From Thermoguttaceae bacterium (lineage in GTDB: Bacteria > Planctomycetota > Planctomycetia > Pirellulales > Thermoguttaceae), in assembly GCA_029975295.1 (NCBI GenBank), contig JARKPK010000057.1:1-64000 (forward strand): a DNA stretch of 64,000 nt, in the 5' to 3' direction. The notes beneath the pieces are model-generated. The model had not been told where the DNA came from, did not search any database, and saw only the letters and a list, made by a program, of their open reading frames with translations. Below are positions 19,511 to 27,982 of this stretch, piece after piece. Every line of letters begins with the position of its first letter. Position 1 is the first letter of the stretch. Made by a program: the position numbers and the translations under genes.

Positions 19511-19834
19511 TCAGCCGCTCAGGTCGAGCAGCGAACCGCTTTCGCCCGTCGCATCTTTGCTTGAGGACGCTTTCGGGTTGGCGGGTGTTTCAGCAGTTGG
19601 CTGTTTGGGCGATTGCCAAGGGCGACGGCCGTCGGCATCGCGCTCGGCGGCTTCGTGGTCTTGGCCGTCCGTCTCTCCGATTCCGGCTGCGCTTTCCGCC
19701 TTTTGGGCGCTAAAGACGCGAGCTTGCTGACTGCCTGCGGCCTGCTGATTGCGATCGACGTCGGAGCCTTTGGTTTGAGCCAAGGGCGTTCCGGCCAGAC
19801 CGGCGACCACGGGGTTGGTCGGACCAATGCTCAT
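19511..19834 (-). CDS. Small Gln/Ala/Asp-rich, probably disordered protein
   Basis: 107 residues from ATG 19834, preceded by GGAGGG at good spacing. The frame extends to 19915 but without RBS and with unlike composition. The protein starts MSIGPTNPVVAGLAGTPLAQ, is rich in Gln, Ala, Glu, Asp and Lys, has GIGETDGQDHEAAERDADG-type acidic sequence in the middle, and ends SLLDLSG. It has no signal peptide, no membrane segment and no Cys. The start and end look like a small protein I associate with planctomycetes, but this is recollection of style, not a search result. It follows the FabH-like gene by 87 bp on the same strand and may share its promoter. Function unknown. Confidence 0.6.
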   Translation of the reverse strand: MSIGPTNPVVAGLAGTPLAQTKGSDVDRNQQAAGSQQARVFSAQKAESAAGIGETDGQDHEAAERDADGRRPWQSPKQPTAETPANPKASSSKDATGESGSLLDLSG

Positions 19835-19921
19835 CGTTTCGCCCTCCGTCGAGCGCGTCTGCGCCGCAGCCGGGGCGAAGATGATCGGCGGCCGCAATCG
19901 TCGCCGCGACAACATCTGCCT

Positions 19922-20971
19922 TCAGGCAGCCTGAGTGTCGCGAAGCGATTCGTCGCCCGCAGCTACGCCCTGGGCGGTCCAGGTTTCGGTCCACGCACAT
20001 CCGGCCCAAGAAAGCCCAACGCCGAAACCGATCATCAGCGTTTGCTTTCCCGGTTTGAGTTGCTGCCGGTTTCGCAATTCATAAATCAAGATTGGTAGGG
20101 TAGAAGAGACCGTGTTGCCGTATTCCTCCAGCGCTTCCGGCACGAGATCGCGTTCCAGCGACAGCTTGTTGCGAAGGTGTTCCAACATGAACGACGTTGC
20201 TTGATGGACCAGGTAGTAATCAACCTGGTTGCGCTGCCAACGCGTGTCGGCAAGAATCTTGTCGATCATCGGAGGCACAACGTCGAGGGTGAATTTGACC
20301 AACTCCGGCCCATCCATGTAAAGCAGACTGGGCCATCGTTTGCGTTTGCGCGGTTGAAGCAAGTCGGACTTTCGCGAGAGTCCCTCGGTGAGCATCAGGG
20401 TGTCCGCGCCGCTGCCGTCGGTGCCAAAGACGAACGAACGGATCGATCGCTCCTCGCTGGCATCGATGATCGTCGCCGCGGCGCCGTCGCCGAAAATGGT
20501 TCGCAACGAGCGATCGGTCGGGTCGATGTACTTCGAGTAGGTTTCGGCCGTCACCAAGAGCACGCGTTTGGCCGCCCCCGATTGGATGAGCCCGTCGGCC
20601 AGCGAAAGCCCGTAAACAAAGCCGGAACAACCCAAATTGAAGTCGAGGGCTCCGGCCGACTTGCTCAAGCCCAGGCGATCTTGCATCAGGCAAGCGGTTG
20701 TCGGCAACAGATAGTCGGGGGACTGAGTGCAAAAGAGCAGGAAGTCGACCGATTTCGGATCAATCGCGTAACGGGCGAAAAGCCGTTGGGCAGCCAAAAC
20801 GCCCATGTCGGCCGCTGTCTGATCTGGGGCGGCGATGTGACGGGCGCGAATCCCCGTTTTCTGATAGATCAGGGGCATGTCCCAACGCGGATATTCGGCC
20901 GCAAGAAAATCGTTGTCTTCGATCTTCTCCGGCAGGTAGATTTCGATCGGTCCGATGGCTGAAAAAGGCAT
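19922..20971 (-). CDS. 3-oxoacyl-ACP synthase III-like (FabH family) thiolase-fold enzyme
   Basis: 349 residues. GCGGAGTGATCC precedes ATG 20971. The catalytic triad of KAS III is complete: Cys115 (FNLGCSGFVYG), His256 (YYLVHQATS) and Asn286 (EEYGNTVSST). FGDGAAATII and the C-terminal GFGVGLSWAG also match. The length is slightly above FabH (about 317-330), with a Lys/Arg-rich insert near residues 203-213. It may start fatty-acid synthesis or make a specialised acyl/polyketide product. No acpP, fabD, fabG or fabF lies nearby, so a dedicated secondary role is as likely as housekeeping FabH. Promoter at 21007-21036. Confidence 0.85.
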   Translation of the reverse strand: MPFSAIGPIEIYLPEKIEDNDFLAAEYPRWDMPLIYQKTGIRARHIAAPDQTAADMGVLAAQRLFARYAIDPKSVDFLLFCTQSPDYLLPTTACLMQDRLGLSKSAGALDFNLGCSGFVYGLSLADGLIQSGAAKRVLLVTAETYSKYIDPTDRSLRTIFGDGAAATIIDASEERSIRSFVFGTDGSGADTLMLTEGLSRKSDLLQPRKRKRWPSLLYMDGPELVKFTLDVVPPMIDKILADTRWQRNQVDYYLVHQATSFMLEHLRNKLSLERDLVPEALEEYGNTVSSTLPILIYELRNRQQLKPGKQTLMIGFGVGLSWAGCAWTETWTAQGVAAGDESLRDTQAA

Positions 20972-21006
20972 GGATCACTCCGCACGGCGGCGAAAAAGAT
21001 CAACCT

Positions 21007-21036
21007 AAGCTATCAGATGCTCTGGTGTTGCGTCAA
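21007..21036 (-). promoter_or_regulatory. Promoter of the FabH-like gene
   Basis: TTGACG (21031-21036), 18-bp spacer, TAGCTT (21007-21012) on the minus strand. The start would be near 21000, about 29 nt before the ATG. The same layout occurs at 61575-61604. Confidence 0.45.
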
Positions 21037-21174
21037 TGGCAACCCCGGCTGGCCAAGTTGGTCGATCCGTTTCGTTCGGATTGAATTCTTTGGCGGAATG
21101 CCCATTCTGGCTTCCGGCCGGAGCCAACGGCGACAACACCGTGTGCGAAACCGTTCGCGGAAAGGAACCCCGCC

Positions 21175-21203
21175 TTGGTGGGCCGTTCGTTCCAGGATAG
21201 AAT
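21175..21203 (+). promoter_or_regulatory. Possible promoter of the PTS operon
   Basis: TTGGTG (21175-21180), 17-bp spacer, TAGAAT (21198-21203). The -10 box is good and the -35 weak. The leader would be about 300 nt. Confidence 0.35.
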
Positions 21204-21507
21204 AGCAGTTTGGCAGTCGTTGCGCGGCAAGGCGGAATTGCCCCGGCGGCGGGCCGCAACGTGTCGCTCCATCTGGGGCGAACAGCCTGTTGTCCGGTGG
21301 TCTGAGGGCGATTGCCTCAACGGATGGCTAATGGATGGCTGCACGTGTTCGAAGCCTGTTTAGGCGGGCGATCGAACGGCCTGCACCACAGGCGTGATGG
21401 TAAGGCCCAAAGGGCCATCGCTCCGATGGGCATGATGGGGTGTGCATCTGAGTTTTTCGGGCCGTTCTTACGCGGCCCTTATTCGAAACGAATCGGGGAG
21501 TGAGCGC

Positions 21508-21984
21508 ATGAAGTTTGCCGATTTCATCGCCCGTGAGTCGATTTCGGCGTCATTGAGGGCGATTGACAAGGAAGGAGCCATCCGCGAGATGGTCCAAGCC
21601 TTGCTTGACGCCGGCCGCATTGACGCGGCCCAATACGAAAGCATTGTCAAGGCGATCCTCAAACGCGAGGAGTTGGGCAGCACCGGGATCGGTCGCGGGG
21701 TGGCCGTCCCGCACACCAAGCACGCGAGCGTCGATCAACTGGTCGGAACGGTGGCCATCAGCAGCGACGGGGTCGATTTCGCCAGCCTGGACGGCGAGAT
21801 GGTCCACGTGTTCTTTCTGCTGGTTTCGCCGATGGATCGTCCGGGCGACCATTTGCGGGCGTTGGAGAACATCTCGCGTCAATTGCGGAACGACACCTTC
21901 TGCCGGTTCCTCAAGAAAGCCAAGAATCCGGCAGAGATTCAGCAGTTGCTCGACGAAGCCGATAACAATCAGTTTGGCTCCTAA
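21508..21984 (+). CDS. ptsN: PTS EIIA component (fructose/Ntr type, PtsN-like)
   Basis: 158 residues from ATG 21508 with GGGGAG upstream; an upstream in-frame ATG at 21442 lacks an RBS. The fold is PTS EIIA type 2. The phospho-accepting His69 lies in IGRGVAVPHTKH, the diagnostic motif. FFLLVSPMDRPGDHLRALENISRQL matches the helical part (given as FFLL...HLRAL). It receives phosphate from HPr. It is fused to no EIIB/EIIC domain, and none is nearby, so a regulatory role like EIIA-Ntr is likely. The gene ends 14 bp before HPr. Could instead be the EIIA of a remote permease. Confidence 0.88.
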   Translation: MKFADFIARESISASLRAIDKEGAIREMVQALLDAGRIDAAQYESIVKAILKREELGSTGIGRGVAVPHTKHASVDQLVGTVAISSDGVDFASLDGEMVHVFFLLVSPMDRPGDHLRALENISRQLRNDTFCRFLKKAKNPAEIQQLLDEADNNQFGS

Positions 21985-21998
21985 TTGGCGTAGGGGCG

Positions 21999-22292
21999 AT
22001 GAACGAAAAGGCGGACATAAAGGCCACACGGACTGTGACCATCCGCAGTCGGCAGGGTTTACACGCTCGGCCGGCCTCGCTGATCGCGCGATTGAGTCGC
22101 AGCTTCGACGCCAAAGTGTACTTGGTGCGAGATCACGATCGCGTTGACGCAACCGACGTGATCCACGTTCTCGCGTTGGGCGTTATGCCCGATCAGGTGT
22201 TGCGGCTCGAAGCTATTGGCGCGCAGGCCGAAGAAGCCGCCGACGCCGTTGCGCGGTTGATCACCGAAGAGTTGCCCAAGATTGAAGACTGA
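21999..22292 (+). CDS. ptsH: HPr phosphocarrier protein
   Basis: 97 residues; typical HPr is about 85-90, and the extra length is at the N-terminus. The active His22 lies in QGLHARPAS, so phosphotransfer from Enzyme I to EIIA should work. The regulatory Ser of classical HPr (31 residues after the active His) is replaced by Asp53 in VDATDVIHV. This HPr therefore cannot be phosphorylated at that site by HPr kinase. GTAGGGGCG precedes ATG 21999. It lies between EIIA (14-bp gap) and Enzyme I (15-bp gap), a compact three-gene operon. Confidence 0.92.
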   Translation: MNEKADIKATRTVTIRSRQGLHARPASLIARLSRSFDAKVYLVRDHDRVDATDVIHVLALGVMPDQVLRLEAIGAQAEEAADAVARLITEELPKIED

Positions 22293-22307
22293 CGAGTCGT
22301 CGGGCTG

Positions 22308-24050
22308 ATGCAAAAACTTCAAGGCATTGCCGTTTCACCGGGCGTCGCCATCGGCGAAGCGCTGGTGATGGACAATGAGGGATTCCGCATCCCGCAGCGT
22401 TTTGTTGCGCGCGACGCGGTTGAGAACGAGATCGAACGTCTCGACAAGGCGATTGCCGCCGCAGCCGCCGAGATCGCCCGCAACCGCGACGTGGTCACCA
22501 AGGAACTCGGCGAAAAGTACGGGGCGATCTTCGAAGCCCATCTGCAAATGCTGCAAGATCAGCGATTGCGAGCGGACTTGGAAGAGCTGATTCGCGATCG
22601 CCATTACTCGCCCGAGTACGCGGTCAGCCGCAAGATGCGGCAGTATGTTCAGGTGTTTCAACGCCTGGAGAGCTCGTATTTGGCCGAACGGGCCAACGAT
22701 ATCGTCGACATTGAGAAACGGCTGCTCCGGCATCTCTTGGGCCATCGGCGCGAGAACATTTCGCAGCTCACTTCGCCCGTGTTGGTGCTGGCGCACAATC
22801 TCACGCCCAGCGAAACCGCCAACTTGGATCGGCGGTTCGTTCAAGGTTTTGCCACCGAGCTGGGCGGCCCGGGCAGCCACACGGCGATTGTGGCCGAGGC
22901 GTTGGAAATTCCGGCGGTTGTCGGCGCCGGCCCGTTCCTTGCCGAGGTTTCCGGCGGCGATACGGTGATCATCGACGGCGATCGCGGCATCATCATTCTT
23001 CAGCCCGACGAAGAGACGCTCGCTCGCTATCGCCACGAATCGAGGGAATTGCAGGCTCAGGCGGCGCGTTTGCAGAGCTTGCGCGATCTTCCGGCAGAAA
23101 CAGCCGACGGAGCCCGCATAAGTTTATTAGGAAACATCGAGTTTCCTTACGAAGTGGAACACTGCATCGATCGCGGCGCCGATGGGGTCGGGCTCTACCG
23201 CACCGAGTTTCTCTATTTGGGAAGCGACTCGGAGCCGAACGAGGAGCATCATTACCAGGCCTATCGGCAAGTGGTCGAGGCGATGAACGGCAAGCCAGTG
23301 ACCATCCGTACCTTGGACCTGGGCGCCGACAAGATTCCGCACCTTCCCAAGCCGGAAGACGAGAAGAACCCGTTTCTCGGACTACGGAGCATCCGCTTGA
23401 CGCTGAGGAACCTCCCGTTGTTCCGAACGCAGTTGCGGGCGATTTTGCGCGTCAGCGCGTTGGGCAACGTGCAGGTGATGTTCCCCTTGGTTTCCACCTT
23501 GATGGAACTGCGCCAGGCCAAAATGGTGCTGGCCGACGTCATGGAAGACCTCGACGAGAACGATATCGACTATAACCGCTCGCTGCCCGTGGGGATGATG
23601 GTCGAAGTGCCGGCGGCGGTGATGATGATCGACCACTTTCTTGAAGAGGTCGATTTCCTCAGCATCGGCACGAACGATCTGATCCAGTACACGCTGGCCG
23701 TCGATCGCAGCAATCGCGACGTTGTCGGTTTGTACAATCCGTCCGACCCGGCAGTTTTGAAGCTGCTTTCGATCGCCATCGGAGCTTCGGTCCGCAAAGG
23801 GATTCCGATTAGTTTGTGCGGGCAGATGAGCGGATCGATCACCTATATGATGTTGCTTTTGGGGCTGGGGCTGCGCTCGTTCAGTGTTACGCCCAGCGCA
23901 ATCCCCGAGTTGAAGAACGTGTGCCGTCGTCTGACAATCCCAGACTGTGAAATGGTTGCCCAAAAGGCGATGACGATGGAGAATGCTCGCGATATTACGG
24001 CGTATTTGCGCGGGGAATTGAAGAAGCGTGTGCCCGACGCCAGCTTCTGA
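22308..24050 (+). CDS. ptsI: PTS Enzyme I (phosphoenolpyruvate-protein phosphotransferase)
   Basis: 580 residues, the normal length. The phospho-His191 is in GGPGSHTAIVAEAL; the canonical sequence at this point is GGRTSHTAI, so the two preceding positions differ. The PEP-binding TIM barrel shows GLYRTEFLY, TIRTLDLGADK, MFPLVSTLMELR, IGTNDLIQYTLAVDR and the catalytic Cys in ISLCGQMSG. It has no N-terminal GAF domain, so it is not the PtsP (EI-Ntr) form. It takes phosphate from PEP and passes it to HPr. It is third in the EIIA-HPr-EI operon. No sugar-specific EIIB or EIIC is encoded in the window. Confidence 0.93.
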   Translation: MQKLQGIAVSPGVAIGEALVMDNEGFRIPQRFVARDAVENEIERLDKAIAAAAAEIARNRDVVTKELGEKYGAIFEAHLQMLQDQRLRADLEELIRDRHYSPEYAVSRKMRQYVQVFQRLESSYLAERANDIVDIEKRLLRHLLGHRRENISQLTSPVLVLAHNLTPSETANLDRRFVQGFATELGGPGSHTAIVAEALEIPAVVGAGPFLAEVSGGDTVIIDGDRGIIILQPDEETLARYRHESRELQAQAARLQSLRDLPAETADGARISLLGNIEFPYEVEHCIDRGADGVGLYRTEFLYLGSDSEPNEEHHYQAYRQVVEAMNGKPVTIRTLDLGADKIPHLPKPEDEKNPFLGLRSIRLTLRNLPLFRTQLRAILRVSALGNVQVMFPLVSTLMELRQAKMVLADVMEDLDENDIDYNRSLPVGMMVEVPAAVMMIDHFLEEVDFLSIGTNDLIQYTLAVDRSNRDVVGLYNPSDPAVLKLLSIAIGASVRKGIPISLCGQMSGSITYMMLLLGLGLRSFSVTPSAIPELKNVCRRLTIPDCEMVAQKAMTMENARDITAYLRGELKKRVPDASF

Positions 24051-24132
24051 CCATCCTCGCGAGCGAGAAACCGGCCGGCCTTCTCCGAGAACGGCCCGCG
24101 ACTCGGCATCGCTGTAATCACGACAAAAGGGA

Positions 24133-24147
24133 GGCCGTTTTTCGGCC
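24133..24147 (+). other. GGCCG-TTTTT-CGGCC hairpin after ptsI
   Basis: A perfect 5-bp stem with a five-T loop, 82 bp after the Enzyme I stop, followed by GATTTTGG. It could help terminate the PTS transcript, but the T-run is in the loop. The core resembles the TTTTTCGG motifs at 16770. Confidence 0.35.
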
Positions 24148-24338
24148 GATTTTGGAGACACCAAGGGATGCAGGAGCGGAGTACTCCTTGTCCCGCAAGG
24201 CCGTCCGATTCATCGGCCCTGTCTTGGTCGATGCGCAACATCGAGTTCATCTGTTTCTCGAATCCCGGCGGTTGGCTGTTTGGGGTCGTTGCACGATCGA
24301 TCTGACGGGCAGTGGAAAAGTGCGGGCGGCGCAGGTTG

Positions 24339-24962
24339 ATGGTTCGATATCGAGTGCGTATTCGTTTTGGCAAGCAGGGCGACCTGCGATGGTTGGGGCA
24401 CCGCGATTTGATGCGGTGTTGTGAGCGTTGGTTTCGCCGCGCCTCACTGCCGATGGCTTTCAGCGAAGGGTTTCATCCGAAACCGAAGATGACCTTCCCT
24501 TTGGCCTTGGCGGTGGGCATTGCCGCGGAAAACGAAGTGCTGGAGTTGGAGCTGGCCGAACCGCTGGCCGACACCGAGATTCAACGGCGTTTGCGCTTGT
24601 GTGCGCCGCAAGGGTTGGTGATTGGGTCGGTTGAGGCGCCCGTTGCGGGCAAGGCGAAAGTTCGCAGTGTCGAGTACTCCGGCGAAATTCCAAAGCCGCT
24701 TGTCGAGGTCTTGCCCCAACGGATTGCTCAGTTCCTGGATACCGATTCGAGCGTGGTGACTCGCGGGCCCGATCGCTCGCCGGTCGATGTGCGAGCGCTG
24801 GTCGAATGGTTGCGTCTCGACGGCTGCTGCTTGCAGATGCGACTGGCCGTTGGCGCCAACGCCAGCGCGGGGCCGCGCGAGGTCATGGCCGCGCTGGGCG
24901 CTGCTCAGGCCGACGCGGAGGGCGCCGTATGGAGCCGGACGGACGTAATCCTGGAATCGTAG
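24339..24962 (+). CDS. TIGR03936 / DUF2344 radical-SAM-associated protein
   Basis: 207 residues from ATG 24339; an in-frame ATG at 24312 would add a Cys/Arg-rich extension without RBS. The start (MVRYRVRIRFGKQGDLRWLG), HRDLMRCCERWFRRA and SEGFHPKPKMTFPLALAVG are the family's conserved blocks. In many bacteria this domain is the partner or C-terminal half of a radical SAM protein and is encoded just before RNase E/G, as here: rng starts 55 bp downstream. The radical SAM gene itself is not adjacent in this window. The molecular function of the family is not established; a role in tRNA or ribosome-linked modification has been guessed from neighbours. Confidence 0.82.
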   Translation: MVRYRVRIRFGKQGDLRWLGHRDLMRCCERWFRRASLPMAFSEGFHPKPKMTFPLALAVGIAAENEVLELELAEPLADTEIQRRLRLCAPQGLVIGSVEAPVAGKAKVRSVEYSGEIPKPLVEVLPQRIAQFLDTDSSVVTRGPDRSPVDVRALVEWLRLDGCCLQMRLAVGANASAGPREVMAALGAAQADAEGAVWSRTDVILES

Positions 24963-25017
24963 CAATCGCCCCGGACGGTCGGTTTGTGCCGACGAAACGC
25001 ACTCGCTCCTCTGACCC

Positions 25018-26652
25018 ATGAGAGAAAGCGAGATTATGAAGAAGGAAATGTTGGTCAACGTGGCGCAGCCGGAAGAATGCCGGATCGCCATTGTTGAAGA
25101 CGGCGTTCTCGAAGAATTGTACGTCGAGCGCACGGGCCAAGACAGCTACGTCGGCAATATCTACAAGGGCGTTGTCGTCAATCTCGAGCCAAGCATTCAG
25201 GCGGCCTTTGTCGATTTCGGCGTGGGGCGGAACGGCTTTCTGCACATCAGCGACGTCGAGCCGGAATACTTTCGCCAAGCCGGCTTCGATCCGAAACGCA
25301 TCGGCGGCGGCTACGATGGTCCGCGCGGCGGCGATGACGAGTTCGACGATGAGCATCACGTGGGCGGCGGGGCAGCGGCCCGTCGCCGGCCGCGCAACGG
25401 CGTCCGCCCGCGATTCAAGCCGCCGATTCAAGATGTGTTTCGCCGCGGCGACGAGGTTCTGGTGCAAGTCATCAAGGAGGGCATCGGCACCAAAGGGCCG
25501 ACGCTTTCCACCTACATCAGCATTCCGGGGCGCTACTTGGTTCTGATGCCGGCGTTGGGGCGCATCGGCGTGTCGCGGAAGATCGAAGACGAGGCCGTCA
25601 GGCGGCGGCTGCGCGACATCATGCTCGAATTGAATCCGCCCAAAGGCGTCGGGTTCATTGTCCGCACGGCGGGCGCCGATCGAACAAAACGGGAACTGTC
25701 GCGAGACTTGGCCTATTTGCTTCGCCTTTGGAAGGTGATCGTCCGGCGTGTGCGCAAGCTGCCGGCGCCGGTCGACATCTACCAAGAGAGCGACATGATC
25801 ATTCGCACAATTCGCGACATCTTCAACGGCGACTGCGATGCGATCTATATCGACGAGCCTCAGGCGTTCGAACGCGCGAAGGAATTCCTGCAACTCGTCA
25901 TGCCGCGCTATGTGCATCACTTGCAGCTCTATTCGGGCAAGGAACCGCTTTTCTACAAGTATCATCTCGACGAGGAAATCGCCCGCATCCACCAGCGAAA
26001 GGTCCCATTGCCCTCGGGCGGGTCGATCGTCATCGATCAAACCGAGGCCTTGGTGGCGATCGACGTGAATAGCGGCAGCTTCCGTGCGGATGATTCGGCC
26101 GAGGAGACGGCCTACCGGATGAACATGCTTGCCGCCCGCGAAATCGCCCGGCAGATCCGGTTGCGCGATCTGGGAGGGGTGATCGTCAACGACTTCATCG
26201 ACATGCGGCGAGAAAAGCATCGTCGCGATGTGGAACGGGCGCTGCGAGACGCCGTCAAGCGCGATCGGGCTCGCACGAAGATTCTGCGCACCAGTCCGTT
26301 CGGCTTGGTGGAAATGACCCGGCAGCGGGTTCGGCCCAGCCTGAAGAAGAGCGTGTTCACGGACTGCCCGACGTGCAGCGGCACCGGCTGGGTGAAAACG
26401 CCCGAAAGCATGGTGCTCGACGTGATTCGCCTGCTCATTCTCGCCTCTCAACGAGAGAACATCAGGCACGTCACTGTCACGGTAGCCGTGCCCGTGGCCG
26501 ACTTCCTCAACAACCGCAAGCGGCATGAACTCGCCCGCATTGAAGACGAAGGGCGAATGAGCGTCGAGATCGTCGGCGCCGAGCACGTTTCGCCGGAACA
26601 TCTAGCCGTGGCCTGCAAAGACGCGGACCATCGCGAAGTGCGTTTTCCTTGA
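25018..26652 (+). CDS. rng: Ribonuclease E/G family endoribonuclease
   Basis: 544 residues from ATG 25018; ATG 25036 (MKKEMLVNV) is an equally good start and has AGAGAAAGCGAG upstream. It begins with the S1-like domain (SYVGNIYKGVVVNLEPSIQA, NGFLHISDVEPEYF), interrupted by a Gly/Asp/Arg-rich insert (about residues 97-135). The DNase-I-like catalytic domain has metal-ligand Asp residues in VAIDVNSGSF and VNDFIDMRREKH. The Zn-link is CPTCSGTGWV. There is no long C-terminal degradosome scaffold, so the form is RNase G-like. It acts in rRNA 5' maturation and mRNA decay. Its start follows the TIGR03936 gene by 55 bp. It converges with the Gfo/Idh gene, 52 bp between stops. Confidence 0.9.
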   Translation: MRESEIMKKEMLVNVAQPEECRIAIVEDGVLEELYVERTGQDSYVGNIYKGVVVNLEPSIQAAFVDFGVGRNGFLHISDVEPEYFRQAGFDPKRIGGGYDGPRGGDDEFDDEHHVGGGAAARRRPRNGVRPRFKPPIQDVFRRGDEVLVQVIKEGIGTKGPTLSTYISIPGRYLVLMPALGRIGVSRKIEDEAVRRRLRDIMLELNPPKGVGFIVRTAGADRTKRELSRDLAYLLRLWKVIVRRVRKLPAPVDIYQESDMIIRTIRDIFNGDCDAIYIDEPQAFERAKEFLQLVMPRYVHHLQLYSGKEPLFYKYHLDEEIARIHQRKVPLPSGGSIVIDQTEALVAIDVNSGSFRADDSAEETAYRMNMLAAREIARQIRLRDLGGVIVNDFIDMRREKHRRDVERALRDAVKRDRARTKILRTSPFGLVEMTRQRVRPSLKKSVFTDCPTCSGTGWVKTPESMVLDVIRLLILASQRENIRHVTVTVAVPVADFLNNRKRHELARIEDEGRMSVEIVGAEHVSPEHLAVACKDADHREVRFP

Positions 26653-26704
26653 GCCGGCTGGCGTGTGACGCATGCCGAACGCAGAAGTTCGTTACGGGCC
26701 GATT

Positions 26705-27982
26705 TCAAGCCACCGGCGGCAATTCATACCCTTTGCGCGGCGTGCGCTCGATGAGCCTGTTCGCCTCATCGTCGGCCACGAATCGCTCGTTCTGCGGATC
26801 CCATTGCAGTTTGCGTCCGACTTCGCGGACGATATTGGCCAAATGGCAAACCGACACGGACCGATGCCCGATCTCGACATCGGCATTGGGACGCGATCGC
26901 GTTTTGATGCAGTCGAGCCAGTTCTGGAGATGGGGGCGGGCGATCCAGCCGGGGCCCTCCCAAACCTCGGCCTTTTCGGCCGGAGGCGGATTCTTCACGA
27001 AATCGGGCGGATTGGTCGTGAACTTGTTGCGATTGATTTCGATCTTGCACTGCTCGCCGGTAAATACAGCCCCACCCATCGGGCCGCGTTCCAGTTCGTA
27101 ACGCACCTCGACGCCGCTGGCATAGCGCATGCCGACCTTGCCGTTCGGGCCGGCCGTGATCGGCCAAAGTTCGACTGGGCCCGTTTCCGAAGCGCCCAGG
27201 GCCCATTGCACCTGATCGCATCCGTGCGCGCCCCAGTTGGTCATCTCTCCACCAGAGTAATCTCGCCAAGCCATCCAGCCGAATTGCAGCGCATTATTGA
27301 AGGGTTTGGCCGATGTTTGTCCTTGCCAGGCATCCCAATCATCGCCCTCCGGCACCGGTTCTTCCGGCAAGCCGACGTAGCGTTTCGGGCCCGGATAGCA
27401 GACGCCCTGCACCAGTTTGACTCGGCCGATTTCGCCCGATCGAACCAGCTCGCAGGCGAAGCGGTTCAATTCCATGCTTCGCTGCTGGGAGCCCACTTGA
27501 AACACTCTCTTTGCGCGGCGCACGTGCCGAACCAACGTGCGCCCCTCGGCGATCGTCAGTGTCAGCGGCTTTTCGGCGTAAACGTCCAGACCTGCCAGAA
27601 CCGCGTGAATCGCCACAAGCGTTCGGGCATGGTCGGGCGTTGCGATGATTGCAGCGTCCAGTTTTTCCCGATCGAGCAGCGATCGGTAGTCTTGATACGT
27701 GCGCCATTGCTGCTTCTTCTCTTGGAGCGTTTCCGCCATTCGGCGGACATAGCAGTCGCTGATGGCAACGATGCGGCCGGCCGGCGGGAGGTGATCGATC
27801 AATTGCCTCGCCCGTCCTCCGGTTCCAATCACGCCAATCACAATCTGTTCGCTCGGCGGCGGCAGCTCGGCCAGCCCGAGAACGCGTGAAGGAACAACCG
27901 CGGGAATCGTTGCCGCCGCTGCTCCGATACGAAGAGTCTGGGCGACGAATCGACGTCGCGTGCTTCGGTGTGTTGGGGTCAT
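26705..27982 (-). CDS. Tat-exported Gfo/Idh/MocA-family oxidoreductase
   Basis: 425 residues. The N-terminus has a twin-arginine signal (STRRRFVAQ, then a hydrophobic stretch to about residue 36), so it should leave the cytoplasm folded with its cofactor. The Rossmann start is VIGVIGTGGRARQ. The family's EKP motif is in VYAEKPLTLTIAEG, and the C-terminal domain has GGEMTNWGAHGCDQVQWALG. Secreted members are expanded in Planctomycetes and often act on sugars or glycosidic bonds with bound NAD(P); the substrate here is unknown. It is a single gene, with a 587-bp upstream gap to the ECF sigma gene. Confidence 0.88.
   Translation of the reverse strand: MTPTHRSTRRRFVAQTLRIGAAAATIPAVVPSRVLGLAELPPPSEQIVIGVIGTGGRARQLIDHLPPAGRIVAISDCYVRRMAETLQEKKQQWRTYQDYRSLLDREKLDAAIIATPDHARTLVAIHAVLAGLDVYAEKPLTLTIAEGRTLVRHVRRAKRVFQVGSQQRSMELNRFACELVRSGEIGRVKLVQGVCYPGPKRYVGLPEEPVPEGDDWDAWQGQTSAKPFNNALQFGWMAWRDYSGGEMTNWGAHGCDQVQWALGASETGPVELWPITAGPNGKVGMRYASGVEVRYELERGPMGGAVFTGEQCKIEINRNKFTTNPPDFVKNPPPAEKAEVWEGPGWIARPHLQNWLDCIKTRSRPNADVEIGHRSVSVCHLANIVREVGRKLQWDPQNERFVADDEANRLIERTPRKGYELPPVA

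Larger units (their letters stand above)
20972..21507. other. Divergent intergenic region between FabH-like gene and PTS operon
   Basis: 536 bp. It holds the two promoter candidates listed and a GGCCC-AAA-GGGCC hairpin near 21403. No gene is supported. Confidence 0.45.

Noticed and set aside
24883-26601. 572-codon open frame opposite RNase E/G
   Set aside because: Shadow of rng; composition is His/Asp/Ala-rich without motifs.
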